38,031 nucleotides of DNA from Muribaculaceae bacterium (GTDB taxonomy: Bacteria > Bacteroidota > Bacteroidia > Bacteroidales > Muribaculaceae), in assembly GCA_017626045.1 (NCBI GenBank), contig JAGAJP010000029.1:1-38031 (forward strand). The letters are read 5' to 3'. Positions 21,528 to 30,754 of this stretch are shown here, piece by piece. The notes beneath the pieces were generated by a model. The model had not been told where the DNA came from and did no database searches. It worked only from the letters and a program-made list of their open reading frames with translations. Each line of letters opens with the position of its first letter. Position 1 is the stretch's first letter. The position numbers were made by a program, and so were the translations under genes.

Positions 21528-24500
21528 TTACTTGCGGAGTGCAATCTCATCAGCACCGAGCTCGGGATCGGTTCCCCAGTCCTGCTTCGAGAGGCGAACG
21601 TAGTTATTATAGCGCCAGCGGGCGTTTTCCTCACAAGCCTTGAAGAGTTCATCAGCTGCGTCAGGACACATCTTCTTGACAGAAGCAAAACGTACCTCAC
21701 CTGCGAGGAAGTCCTGGAACTTGCTCCAGTCAGGTTCCTTGCTGTCGAGAGAGAACGGATTCTTGCCTTCTGCCTCGAGAGCGGGGTTGTAGCGCCAGAG
21801 GTGCCAGTAACCGCAGTCAACTGCGAGTTTCTCCTCTTTCTGGCTCTTGCCCATGCCTGCCTTCAGACCGTGGTTGATACAGGGAGCGTAAGCGATGATG
21901 AGCGACGGACCGTCGTAAGCCTCAGCCTCGCGGATTGCCTGAAGAGTCTGGGCGTTGTTGGCGCCCATGGCAACCTGAGCCACGTAAACATATCCGTAAG
22001 TTGTAGCCATCAGGCCGAGATCCTTCTTGCGGATACGCTTGCCGGCAGCGGCGAACTTGGCGATAGCACCGATAGGTGTCGACTTCGAGCTCTGACCGCC
22101 GGTGTTGGAGTAAACCTCGGTGTCGAGAACCACGATGTTGACGTTCTTGCCGGATGCGATCACATGGTCGAGACCTCCGTAGCCGATATCGTATGAAGCG
22201 CCGTCACCACCGATGATCCACTGGCTGCGCTTAGCGAGGAATGCAGATGTATTGATTACAGTCTGGCAGAGGTCGCACTTGCAGGAGTTGCAAGCTGCCA
22301 CGAGAGCGGCGCCGGCAATACGAGACTGCTTGGCGTCCTCACGAACCTCGAGCCACTTAGCTGCAGCAGCCTTCACGTCAGCACCGCAGCAGTCGCAAGA
22401 CTGAATCTTATTGCAGGTGTCTACAAGACGCTCGCGCATCTTGTCGTATGCGATGCTCATACCGAGACCGAACTCACAGAAATCCTCGAAGAGGGAGTTT
22501 GCCCATGCGGGACCGTGACCTTCCTCGTTGGTGGTGTAAGGAGTCGAAGGAACGGAACCGGAGTAGATAGACGAGCAGCCGGTAGCGTTGGCAACAATCT
22601 GATGGTCGCCGAAGAGCTGTGAGATAATCTTGAGGTAAGGAGTCTCGCCGCAGCCGGAGCATGCACCTGAGAACTCGAAGAGCGGAGTAGCAAACTGGCT
22701 CATCTTCACATTCTGCTGAATGTTGACGAGATCCTGCTTGCTCTTAACGTTCTTGACAAGCCAGTTCCAGTTTTCAGCCTCGCTTTCCTGAGTTTCGAAA
22801 TGCTTCATGACGAGAGCCTTCTCGCCCTTCTTGCCGGGACAAACGTCTGCACAGTTGCCGCAACCGAGGCAGTCCATCACATCAACCTGCTGAACGAAGC
22901 GCAGACCTTCAAGGCCTTTGCCGATAGCGGGAAGAGTGTGGTCCTCTGCGAAGGGAGCCTTTGCCATTTCCTCGGAATTGAGGAGGAACGGACGGATGGA
23001 AGCGTGAGGACAAACATAAGAACAGATGTTACACTGGATACAGTTCTCGGGATTCCATTCCGGAACGAAGGCAGCCACTCCACGTTTCTCATAGGCTGCA
23101 GTGCCCTGATGCCAGGTGCCGTCCTCGATACCGCAGAAAGTGCTGACGGGGAGAAGGTCGCCATCCTGAGCGTTGATAGGACGAACAACATTTGTGATGA
23201 ATTCTGGTTCATCGCGCTTTTCCGGAGCCTCGTCGGGAAGATTTACCCATGCGGGATCCACCGGAAGAGTCTTGTATTCATCACCACGGTCAACTGCGGC
23301 ATAGTTCATGTTGACAATATTGTCACCCTTCTTGCCGTAGCTCTTCTTGATGAACTTCTTCATCTGCTCTACTGCGAGATCAACGGGAATCACCTCGGTG
23401 ATGCGGAAGAATGCAGACTGAAGGATAGTATTGGTGCGGTTGCCGAGGCCAATCTCCTGAGCAATCTTCGATGCGTTGATGTAGTAGAGAGTGATATTGT
23501 GCTTTGCGAGATAGCGCTTAACCTTGTTGGGAAGGTTTGCAGCAAGTTCCTCGCCTTCCCAGATTGTGTTGAGAAGGAATGTACCGCCATCCTGAAGGCC
23601 GCGCATCACGTCATACATGTGGAGATATGCCTGAACGTGGCATGCCACGAAGTTGGGGGTGTTTACGAGATATGTGCTGCGGATGGGCTCGTCGCCAAAG
23701 CGGAGGTGTGAGCAGGTGAAGCCGCCTGACTTCTTCGAGTCATAGCTGAAGTAAGCCTGACAATACTTATTGGTGTTCTCACCGATAATCTTGACAGAGT
23801 TCTTGTTCGCACCCACTGTACCGTCAGCGCCGAGACCATAGAACTTAGCCTGGAACATACCCTTGCCGCCGACATTGATTTCGGGGAGCTGGGGAAGTGA
23901 AAGGAAGGTCACGTCATCGTTGATGCTGATAGTGAAGCGATCCTTGGGCTCTGCGAGTTCGAGGTTCTCATATACGGAAAGGACAGCAGCAGGAGTGGTG
24001 TCTTTCGAAGAGAGACCGTAGCGGCCGCTGATGATCATCGGAGCTCCTTCCACGCCGTAGAAAGCCTCCTTTACATCGAGTGCGAGAGGTTCGCCGTTTG
24101 CGCCGGGCTCCTTAGTGCGGTCAAGAACGCAGAGACGCTTGCAAGATGCGGGAACTGCAGCGCGAAGATGCTTAACGCTGAACGGACGATAGAGGTGAAC
24201 AGACACGAGGCCGACCTTCTTGCCCTGAGCACGAAGATAGTCGATGACCTCCTTGGCGGTTTCTGTAACAGAACCCATCGCCACTACAACATTCTCAGCC
24301 TCGGGGTCGCCATAGTAGTCAAAGAGGGAGTAGTTACGGCCGGTGATGCGGCTGATCTCCTTCATGTATTCCTCAACGATTTCGGGAACTGCGTCGTAGT
24401 ATTTGTTGGAAGCCTCACGATGCTGGAAGAATACATCGGGGTTTTCCGCCATGCCGCGAGCCACGGGAGCGCCGGGGTTGAGGGCACGTTTGCGGAAATC

Positions 24501-25109
24501 AGCGAGTGCATCCTGGTCGATGAGAGCTGCGAGTTCGTCCTGGTCGATAGCCTCGATTTTCTGAATCTCATGAGAAGTACGGAATCCGTCGAAGAAATTG
24601 ACGAAAGGCACACGGCTCTTGATGGTAGCGAGGTGAGCGACACCGGAAAGATCCATCACTTCCTGAACGCTGCCTTCTGCAAGCATCGCGAAACCTGTCT
24701 GACGAACTGCCATCACGTCCTGATGGTCGCCGAAAATTGAAAGTGCATGGCTGGCGATTGTACGAGCCGAAACGTTGAAAACGCAAGGCAGGAGCTCGCC
24801 TGCAATCTTATACATGTTAGGGATCATCAGGAGAAGACCCTGAGATGCGGTGTAGGTAGAAGTAAGGGCACCTGCCTGGAGAGAACCGTGCACAGCACCG
24901 GCAGCACCGGCTTCAGACTGCATTTCCTGAACGTGGACAGTTTCACCAAAGATGTTTTTTCTGCCTGCGGCAGCCCAGTCGTCGACATATTCTGCCATAG
25001 TCGAAGAGGGGGTGATGGGGTAGATAGCGGCCACTTCTGTGAACATGTAGCTCACATGTGCGGCTGCCTGGTTTCCATCGCAGGTCAGAAACTGCTTTTG
25101 ATTGCTCAT
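21528..25109 (-). CDS. nifJ: pyruvate:ferredoxin (flavodoxin) oxidoreductase
   Basis: This enzyme splits pyruvate to acetyl-CoA, CO2 and reduced ferredoxin and is central to anaerobic energy metabolism. The single 1193-residue chain has the full order of domains: an N-terminal part (YPITPSSTMAEYVDDW), a middle gamma-like domain (about 410-625), two 4Fe-4S clusters CIQCNICSYVCP and CLGCGNCADVCP (about 690-770), an extra cluster with CSGCGETPYLK, and a C-terminal TPP domain with GDGASYDIGYGGLDH and SNTGGQSSKSTP. Length and motifs are complete. The promoter is at 25222-25253. A 5' leader of about 105 bases follows the predicted start site. Confidence 0.96.
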   Translation of the reverse strand: MSNQKQFLTCDGNQAAAHVSYMFTEVAAIYPITPSSTMAEYVDDWAAAGRKNIFGETVHVQEMQSEAGAAGAVHGSLQAGALTSTYTASQGLLLMIPNMYKIAGELLPCVFNVSARTIASHALSIFGDHQDVMAVRQTGFAMLAEGSVQEVMDLSGVAHLATIKSRVPFVNFFDGFRTSHEIQKIEAIDQDELAALIDQDALADFRKRALNPGAPVARGMAENPDVFFQHREASNKYYDAVPEIVEEYMKEISRITGRNYSLFDYYGDPEAENVVVAMGSVTETAKEVIDYLRAQGKKVGLVSVHLYRPFSVKHLRAAVPASCKRLCVLDRTKEPGANGEPLALDVKEAFYGVEGAPMIISGRYGLSSKDTTPAAVLSVYENLELAEPKDRFTISINDDVTFLSLPQLPEINVGGKGMFQAKFYGLGADGTVGANKNSVKIIGENTNKYCQAYFSYDSKKSGGFTCSHLRFGDEPIRSTYLVNTPNFVACHVQAYLHMYDVMRGLQDGGTFLLNTIWEGEELAANLPNKVKRYLAKHNITLYYINASKIAQEIGLGNRTNTILQSAFFRITEVIPVDLAVEQMKKFIKKSYGKKGDNIVNMNYAAVDRGDEYKTLPVDPAWVNLPDEAPEKRDEPEFITNVVRPINAQDGDLLPVSTFCGIEDGTWHQGTAAYEKRGVAAFVPEWNPENCIQCNICSYVCPHASIRPFLLNSEEMAKAPFAEDHTLPAIGKGLEGLRFVQQVDVMDCLGCGNCADVCPGKKGEKALVMKHFETQESEAENWNWLVKNVKSKQDLVNIQQNVKMSQFATPLFEFSGACSGCGETPYLKIISQLFGDHQIVANATGCSSIYSGSVPSTPYTTNEEGHGPAWANSLFEDFCEFGLGMSIAYDKMRERLVDTCNKIQSCDCCGADVKAAAAKWLEVREDAKQSRIAGAALVAACNSCKCDLCQTVINTSAFLAKRSQWIIGGDGASYDIGYGGLDHVIASGKNVNIVVLDTEVYSNTGGQSSKSTPIGAIAKFAAAGKRIRKKDLGLMATTYGYVYVAQVAMGANNAQTLQAIREAEAYDGPSLIIAYAPCINHGLKAGMGKSQKEEKLAVDCGYWHLWRYNPALEAEGKNPFSLDSKEPDWSKFQDFLAGEVRFASVKKMCPDAADELFKACEENARWRYNNYVRLSKQDWGTDPELGADEIALRK

Positions 25110-25221
25110 AATCTGATTTTTTTGGAAAAGTATTTAGGTTATAATCTGTTAAGACTTACAAATATACATTAATATAGTTACTCGAAACGAGCATACTTGC
25201 AGCGGGGCTGCATGTATTCTG

Positions 25222-25253
25222 CAAAATTAATAAAAAAACTTAGAATTGGCAAA
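25222..25253 (-). promoter_or_regulatory. Bacteroidota promoter of nifJ
   Basis: On the minus strand TTTG (plus 25250-25253), exactly 20 bases, then TAATTTTG (plus 25222-25229). It sits directly next to the A/T repeat array. Confidence 0.75.
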
Positions 25254-25254
25254 T

Positions 25255-25402
25255 ATAATTGAGAATTTAGAATTGAAAATTGAAAATTGAGAATTGAAAA
25301 TTGAAAATTGAGAATTGAAAATTTAAAATTGAGAATTGAAAATTTAAAATAGAAAATTGAGAATTTAGAATTGAGAATTGAAAATTGAAAATTTAGAATT
25401 AA
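25255..25402. repeat. A/T-rich simple repeat array (GAATTGAAAATT units)
   Basis: About a dozen irregular copies of GAATTGAAAATT, GAGAATTG and AATTTAAAATT follow one another between the nifJ promoter and the end of tkt. There is no coding potential. A shorter relative on the opposite strand lies at 31326-31366. Confidence 0.85.
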
Positions 25403-25421
25403 AACCTTACAAATGCGAGAA

Positions 25422-25441
25422 GGCGTGGCTGATGCCACGCC
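25422..25441. terminator. hairpin after tkt
   Basis: GGCGTGGC, TGAT, GCCACGCC form an 8-bp stem with a 4-base loop just after the transketolase stop on the minus strand. No T-run follows, so it may be a weak terminator. Confidence 0.5.
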
Positions 25442-25471
25442 CTCAGGGTTTATTGTATTCAATATGTGAAA

Positions 25472-27502
25472 TTATTTCTTTAGAAAGTCCTTGACTTTGG
25501 CGAGGACGTTGTCTACGGTATATCCGAATTTTTCATCGAGAACCTTAAGAGGTGCGGATGCGCCGAAACGCTCCATGCCGAAGATGCTGAAGTCTCCCTT
25601 CATCACGGGATAAAGGGCTGCGGGAAGACCGGCTGTGATACCGAACATTCTGACACCGGCGGGGATTACCTCATTACGGTACGACTCAGGCTGACGGCAG
25701 AAAAGACCGATAGAAGGAAGTGAAACAACGCGGGCGCCCACGCCTTCCTCTCCGAGTCTCTCAGCTACATGCATAGCGAGTGCGACTTCGGAACCGTTTG
25801 CCACAAGCACAACCTTGGGTTCGGGAGCGTCATAAACCACATAGCCACCCTTCTCAGCCTTGCGTGCCTCGGCAGCGCGGTCGGCAGCCGGGATATCCTC
25901 AAGATTCTGACGAGAGAAGATAAGGATTGTGGGAGACTTCTTATTCTCAAGAGCCATACGGTAGCTCTCAACAGTCTCCGCGCTGTCGCAGGGACGCAGC
26001 ACAAGCGCAGCCTGACGTCCGGACAGATTGTTCATCTGCTCGAGAAGTCTTATCTGAGCCTCCTGCTCCACGGGTTCGTGGGTAGGTCCGTCCTCGCCTA
26101 CGCGGAAAGCGTCGTGCGTGAAGATAAACTTCACGGGGAGCTCCATGAGCGCAGCCATACGGATGGCAGGTTTCATATAGTCGGAGAAGACGAAGAAGGT
26201 GCCGCAAGCAGCGATCAGTCCGCCATGAAGTGCGATACCGTTGCAAATGCAAGCCATGGTGAGTTCAGCCACACCGCTCTGGAGGAATGCTCCGGAGAAG
26301 TCTCCTTTGGCGAAAGCATGTGTCTTCTTGAGGAAACCGTCGGTCTTGTCGGAATTTGCAAGGTCGGCGGAGCTCACAATCATATTGTGGACATGGTCGG
26401 CGAGGAACGAAAGCACGGCTGCGGAAGAAGCGCGCGACGCCATGTTCGGCTTCAGAGCCACCTTGCTCCAGTCGAGTTCGGGAAGCTTTCCGTCGAGCCA
26501 GTCCTGAAGAGTCTTTGCCTCTTCGGGATTAGCCGCTGCCCAGGCAGCATAAGCCGCCTTACGTGCCTTTGCATATTCAGACAGTTCGGCACGACGGTCG
26601 GCATACAGTTTGCGAACATCGTCCCAGATCTGCCAGGGGTTCTTGGGATCACCGCCGAGATTCTCAACAGTCTTATCCAGGTCGGCACCTGCCGCGGACA
26701 GGGGCTGTCCGTGTGTATTGACATGGCCCTCAAGGCTCGAGCCGTCGGCAGCGACAACCTTGCGCGCCATCACTGTATGGCCTATAATAAGTGTCGGACG
26801 CTCCTTCTCTTCACGGGCTGCCTCAAGGGCACCTGCGATTGCGAGAGGATCGGTTCCGTCTATTTCGATAACGTTCCAGTTCCACGCACGGTATTTAGCA
26901 GCGGTATCCTCGGATGTAACCTCCTTGACCTTAGTGGAAAGCTGAACCTCATTGCTATCATAGAACATAATAAGGTTGTGGAGGCCAAGATTTCCGGCGA
27001 TTCGACCGGCACCCTGAGAAATTTCCTCCTGAACGCCTCCATCGGAGATGAAGGCATAGGTCTTATGCTCCACAACCTCACCGAAGCGGGCTGCGAGGAA
27101 ACGCTCTGCGATAGCGCAACCGACAGCCATCACGTGTCCCTGACCAAGAGGACCGGAACTGTTCTCCACGCCACGCGCAACCTCAAGTTCCGGATGTCCG
27201 GGAGTTGCGGAACCCCACTGACGGAAACCCTGAAGCTCCTCGATGGAATATTTTCCGGTAAGGGCGAGCACTGAATAGAGCATTGTGCTCATGTGGCCCG
27301 GGTCAAGGAAGAAACGGTCGCGAGCGAACCATGAGGGATCCTCGGGATCATAATTAAGGAACGAAGAATAGAGGACGTTAACAAAGTCAGCACCGCCCAT
27401 GGCACCGCCGGGATGACCGGACTTAGCCTTTTCCACCATCTCAGCAATCAGGACGCGCATATTGTCTGCACCTCTGGACAGTAGTTTAGAATCAAGATTC
27501 AT
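25472..27502 (-). CDS. tkt: transketolase
   Basis: Transketolase moves two-carbon units between sugars in the non-oxidative pentose phosphate pathway, with thiamine diphosphate. I chose the ATG at 27502 (676 residues); an upstream frame to 27547 starts with TTG and adds an unlikely 15 residues. The N-terminus carries EMVEKAKSGHPGGAMGGADF (His30 in the GHPG motif). The thiamine-binding motif SDGGVQEE lies near residue 155, and the pyrimidine domain is marked by HDAFRVGEDGPTHEP. All motifs are complete. It lies between a sugar permease gene and nifJ, all on the minus strand. Confidence 0.94.
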   Translation of the reverse strand: MNLDSKLLSRGADNMRVLIAEMVEKAKSGHPGGAMGGADFVNVLYSSFLNYDPEDPSWFARDRFFLDPGHMSTMLYSVLALTGKYSIEELQGFRQWGSATPGHPELEVARGVENSSGPLGQGHVMAVGCAIAERFLAARFGEVVEHKTYAFISDGGVQEEISQGAGRIAGNLGLHNLIMFYDSNEVQLSTKVKEVTSEDTAAKYRAWNWNVIEIDGTDPLAIAGALEAAREEKERPTLIIGHTVMARKVVAADGSSLEGHVNTHGQPLSAAGADLDKTVENLGGDPKNPWQIWDDVRKLYADRRAELSEYAKARKAAYAAWAAANPEEAKTLQDWLDGKLPELDWSKVALKPNMASRASSAAVLSFLADHVHNMIVSSADLANSDKTDGFLKKTHAFAKGDFSGAFLQSGVAELTMACICNGIALHGGLIAACGTFFVFSDYMKPAIRMAALMELPVKFIFTHDAFRVGEDGPTHEPVEQEAQIRLLEQMNNLSGRQAALVLRPCDSAETVESYRMALENKKSPTILIFSRQNLEDIPAADRAAEARKAEKGGYVVYDAPEPKVVLVANGSEVALAMHVAERLGEEGVGARVVSLPSIGLFCRQPESYRNEVIPAGVRMFGITAGLPAALYPVMKGDFSIFGMERFGASAPLKVLDEKFGYTVDNVLAKVKDFLKK

Positions 27503-27556
27503 ACAGCTTAAACTTATTTTTGGATTATTATTAGTTTTTAAATTCAATTTCTATCG

Positions 27557-27579
27557 CCGGTCGGAAAGTATCCGACCGG
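27557..27579. terminator. hairpin between the permease gene and tkt
   Basis: CCGGTCGGA (27557-27565), loop AAGTA, TCCGACCGG (27571-27579) form a perfect 9-bp stem. It is 20 bases after the permease stop. No strong T-run follows, so termination strength is uncertain. Confidence 0.55.
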
Positions 27580-27598
27580 AGGGAAGTCGCAGAAAGCG

Positions 27599-28951
27599 TC
27601 AGCCGGCGTTGAGCACCTGATCCTCGTCGATATCATCGACAGGAATATCGGTATTCACGTTCTTGCTGCCGATAACCGCATAGAAGAATATGTATCCAAC
27701 CATGGCGAGAACGAGCCAGTAGCTGTTGACATAACCGAAATTACGGCCAATCCAGTCCTGGATGAAAGGCATGATACCGCCACCGACTACCATAGTCATG
27801 AAGAGACCTGAAGCCTTGGCTGTGTATTTGCCGAGACCCTCTGTTGCAAGGTTGAAGATACCGCCCCACATCACGGAAGTGCAAATACCGCAAAGGAAGA
27901 GGAAGAGACACTTCATGGGGACGAGACCGCTGGTGATGTTGAGAGCGGGAATCTCGGGAGAGTGGAAGGTTATTTCCTCCGGAAGTGTGATTGCGATGAG
28001 CAGAAGAGCCATAGCCACCGCCGACACCACAATCAGCTGAAGACGTGTCGACACCTTGCCGCTGATAATGGAGCTGAGGAAACGGCCACACAGCATGAGC
28101 AGCCAATAGAGAGCGGCGAGAGAGCCTGCCACGGCGGCTGCGCCTTCAAACGGTTCGCGGCTAATCCATGCGTTCAGTTCGCCCGGAATACCGATTTCCA
28201 CACCTACATAGAAGAAAATAGCGATAATGCCGAGTGTGCAATGGCGGAAAGAGAAAGGTGAATGCTCGAATGTCATTTTCTTCAGATTCTTCTGGGGCTC
28301 TTCAATCTTAATGAACGATATGACGATGAAAGCAGCCACGAAGATAATGATACCGGTAATGACGAGCGGAGCCACAGCCGACATGGATGTCTCTTTGGTG
28401 AGCGTTCCCACGAGAACACCTACGAGCATAGGAGTAAGTGTGCCTGAAAGAGAGTTAAGCGAGCCGCCGGTCTGGATAAGCTGGTTGCCTTTGTTGCCGC
28501 CACCGCCGAGAAGGTTAAGCATCGGGTTGACTACAGTGTTGAGCATGCACACACAGACACCGCACACGAGAGCACCAAGAAGATAGATAAAAAGATTCAG
28601 ATATGTGGGATTATCGGTTTCTCCTCCAAACACTACTACATCACCCCCTACATAACTGGAAAGGAGCTGGATTGTAAGGCCGATGGCGCCTACAGCGAGA
28701 GCGATGAGCGCAGTTTTCTTGTAGCCATACTTAATCAGCATATTACCTGCCGGAATACCCATAAACAGATAAGCTGTGAAGTTCATAAGGTTGCCTGCCA
28801 TGCCTGCCCATTCATATCTGAAACCCCAGATATTGCCGAAAGGAGCAGCCATGTTCGTGACGAAAGAAATCATCGCGAAGATAAAAAACATCGTAATAAT
28901 CGCAACAGTACGTCCTTTTTGAGGAGCAGTTGCCGCCGAAGTTTTACTCAT
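27599..28951 (-). CDS. FucP-like MFS sugar permease
   Basis: The 450-residue protein is strongly hydrophobic with about 12 membrane helices and belongs to the major facilitator superfamily. The start GRTVAIITMFFIFAMISFV and the helices with GMAGNLMNFTAYLFMGIP fit the L-fucose/hexose:H+ symporter branch. The cytoplasmic loop is around residues 215-240. It is followed by tkt after 96 bases, suggesting sugar uptake and pentose metabolism side by side. The exact sugar cannot be told. The gene also carries an AAACAACTT leader motif upstream. Confidence 0.85.
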   Translation of the reverse strand: MSKTSAATAPQKGRTVAIITMFFIFAMISFVTNMAAPFGNIWGFRYEWAGMAGNLMNFTAYLFMGIPAGNMLIKYGYKKTALIALAVGAIGLTIQLLSSYVGGDVVVFGGETDNPTYLNLFIYLLGALVCGVCVCMLNTVVNPMLNLLGGGGNKGNQLIQTGGSLNSLSGTLTPMLVGVLVGTLTKETSMSAVAPLVITGIIIFVAAFIVISFIKIEEPQKNLKKMTFEHSPFSFRHCTLGIIAIFFYVGVEIGIPGELNAWISREPFEGAAAVAGSLAALYWLLMLCGRFLSSIISGKVSTRLQLIVVSAVAMALLLIAITLPEEITFHSPEIPALNITSGLVPMKCLFLFLCGICTSVMWGGIFNLATEGLGKYTAKASGLFMTMVVGGGIMPFIQDWIGRNFGYVNSYWLVLAMVGYIFFYAVIGSKNVNTDIPVDDIDEDQVLNAG

Positions 28952-29018
28952 GGTTGATTTTATTTTTGATAGTTTATAATTAAGTTGTTTATGTCATAAT
29001 AAATCACAGGGAATCATT

Positions 29019-29681
29019 TCAATACTCGCGTGGTCCGAAAATCGCAGTGCCGATCCTTACAAGATTTGCCCCTTCCTCGACAGCGACAGGCCAGTCGCCT
29101 GACATACCCATCGAGAGGGTATCGAAACCTATGAGGTCAGGACATATCGCAAGAATCTCCCTATATATACAGGCAATTTTGCGGAAATCATCCCGGACTC
29201 GCATGGAATCATCGGTGTTAGATGCCATTCCCATCACTCCGCAGATGTGAACCGCCTTGAGCCGCTCAAACCCGCGACCTTTGAAATAGTCGAGAAGTTC
29301 CTCAGGGTAGAATCCGAACTTGGTTTCCTCGCGAGCCACATGCACCTGCATAAGCACACGAGTCACCACTCCCCTCTTGTCCGACTCCGAGTCGATGAGA
29401 TCGAGGAGCCGCAATGAGTCCACGCTCTCTATGAGCGCGACCTTGCCAATCAACTGGCGCACCTTATTCGACTGGAGATGTCCGATGAAATGCCATTTGA
29501 CATCATCCGGCATTTCCGGGATTTTTTCGAGGAGCTCCTGCACTCTGCTTTCTCCGAAAATCCTCTGTCCCGCGTCGTAAGCCTCCCTTATCGCCGAGAC
29601 AGGATGAAACTTACTGACCGCGCAAAGAGCGACCTTCGGGGGCATCGACGCCACCAGTGTTTTGACATTATCCTTGATCAT
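29019..29681 (-). CDS. YggS-family PLP homeostasis protein
   Basis: This family binds pyridoxal phosphate without known catalysis and keeps PLP and amino-acid balance. I chose the ATG at 29681 (220 residues); upstream ATGs at 29708 and 29753 lie in or over the DUF4494 gene. The PLP Lys is Lys24 in AVSKFHP. Further family motifs are FGESRVQE, WHFIGHLQSNK, CGVMGMAS and LSMGMSGDW, and the C-terminus LVRIGTAIFGPREY is typical. The gene follows the DUF4494 gene with a short gap of 19 bases, so the two probably form an operon. Confidence 0.92.
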   Translation of the reverse strand: MIKDNVKTLVASMPPKVALCAVSKFHPVSAIREAYDAGQRIFGESRVQELLEKIPEMPDDVKWHFIGHLQSNKVRQLIGKVALIESVDSLRLLDLIDSESDKRGVVTRVLMQVHVAREETKFGFYPEELLDYFKGRGFERLKAVHICGVMGMASNTDDSMRVRDDFRKIACIYREILAICPDLIGFDTLSMGMSGDWPVAVEEGANLVRIGTAIFGPREY

Positions 29682-29700
29682 AAGATGCAATGGGCAAGAT

Positions 29701-30165
29701 TCATTCATTAGGCGCGGATGATTCCTTTGAGCCGTATTCATAAGGATAGACATCCATCAGAGGAGTCTCGGTGATAGATGCAATCTGATAGTCTGCCATA
29801 GTGCCTTTCATGCCGTCTTTAAAACGGCCAAGAGCGTTGTCGAAGTCTCCTGCCTGAACGAGTATGAAGCTTGCGGATTTCTTTTCCTTACCCGATTTCT
29901 CATCAAGAGTGATGAAGTTGACCTTCACCATATAGAATTTATCAGCATAATCGGACTCGTCAAAGAAAATCTCTGATATTTTAGTTTTCTTAACTGCAGA
30001 GACAGAGAACTCGCCGGATATAAAAGGAGTAATCTTCTCGATGATACGAGCCTCGGCATCAGTGAAAGTAAGAGCATCCACAAGATATGGTTCATTTACT
30101 TTTTTTACCGCGCCGTTTTCCTGAATACGGTCATAACGTATCTTCGTTTCAAACCAAAGTGCCAT
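29701..30165 (-). CDS. DUF4494 family protein
   Basis: The 154-residue cytoplasmic protein begins ALWFETKIRYDRIQENG and contains EARIIEKITPFISGEF and KVNFITLDEKSGKEKK, which fit the Bacteroidota-only DUF4494 family. No signal peptide and no catalytic motif were seen. It is the first gene of a pair with the YggS-type protein. Function is unknown. Upstream is a long gap holding the inverted-repeat element. Confidence 0.85.
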   Translation of the reverse strand: MALWFETKIRYDRIQENGAVKKVNEPYLVDALTFTDAEARIIEKITPFISGEFSVSAVKKTKISEIFFDESDYADKFYMVKVNFITLDEKSGKEKKSASFILVQAGDFDNALGRFKDGMKGTMADYQIASITETPLMDVYPYEYGSKESSAPNE

Positions 30166-30264
30166 TGTATGTTAAAAATATTAATAGAACATCTAAGCGT
30201 TCCTCACAAAATATACAAAATAAATTGCCGAACAATTATCGTAAACAAAAGAGCCGACAATTAA

Positions 30265-30597
30265 GAGTCCATCTAATAAAAAATGTTAACGCAGGGGTCG
30301 CAGATTTCGGTCATATTTGGCCTTGCAGGTGAAGGAGCATAGCGGGCTATGTGACTGAACCAAAAGGTCAAAGATGGCCGAAAGCTGCGAGTCTGAGTTG
30401 ATAATAAATCAATATTCATCTTAATTAAATTTAACATTATAAGCACGCTAATAAAAAAGTTACTCCATTCCGGACGCTTTTTGTGCATCTCAGCCAAGTC
30501 TCGTCGGTCACGATGCCCGCATCGCTCCCTCCTCAACTTGCTGACCTGCATCAAAAACCGTCCGCCCCTGCGTTAACATTTTTTATTAGATGGACTC
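30265..30597. mobile_element. 333-bp element with perfect 33-bp terminal inverted repeats (MITE-like)
   Basis: The left end (30265-30297) is the exact complement of the right end (30565-30597). Inside, a 25-bp imperfect stem (30300-30324 with 30364-30388) encloses a CATAG/CTATG hairpin. There is no credible gene inside, so it is a non-autonomous element. No clear target duplication was seen. A short copy of the end lies at 31981-31998. Confidence 0.75.
30504..30531. repeat. 28-bp block recurring at 38001-38028
   Basis: The 28 bases starting TCGGTCACGATGCC are identical at the right edge of the window. The block contains the hairpin CGATG, CCCG, CATCG. It is probably an internal conserved part of a repeat family. 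Confidence 0.75.
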
Positions 30598-30642
30598 CGA
30601 AATGCAAAGTTAACAATAAATTTTTAAAAATCGGCCTATTTT

Positions 30643-30674
30643 TTTGTCAAATTATTTTAGAAGAATTAATTTTG
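30643..30674 (+). promoter_or_regulatory. Bacteroidota promoter of the chromate-transporter genes
   Basis: TTTG at 30643-30646, exactly 20 bases, then TAATTTTG at 30667-30674. This is a full match to the consensus and drives the pair of transporter genes. Confidence 0.75.
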
Positions 30675-30754
30675 CACGGGGATTCGGAAGATTTTTATCG
30701 AAAATGGGGATACGATCAGAGAGAAGGGGATAAATAAGAAGAAAATAAACGAGA

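Larger units (their letters stand above)
30166..30754. other. 589-base gap without a gene
   Basis: Between the DUF4494 gene and the transporter pair lie the inverted-repeat element (30265-30597) and the transporter promoter (30643-30674). I see no credible coding region; the short frames present are inside the repeat. Confidence 0.8.

Noticed and set aside
22800..23711. Plus-strand open frame of 303 codons
   Set aside because: It is opposite the iron-sulfur and gamma part of nifJ.
25255..25402. CRISPR array
   Set aside because: Units are short, irregular and directly joined, with no spacers of equal size and no cas genes.
25769..27274. Plus-strand open frame of 501 codons
   Set aside because: It lies opposite transketolase and shows no family motif.
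30273..30554. Minus-strand open frame of 93 codons
   Set aside because: It lies inside the inverted-repeat element, and no domain or start context supports it.
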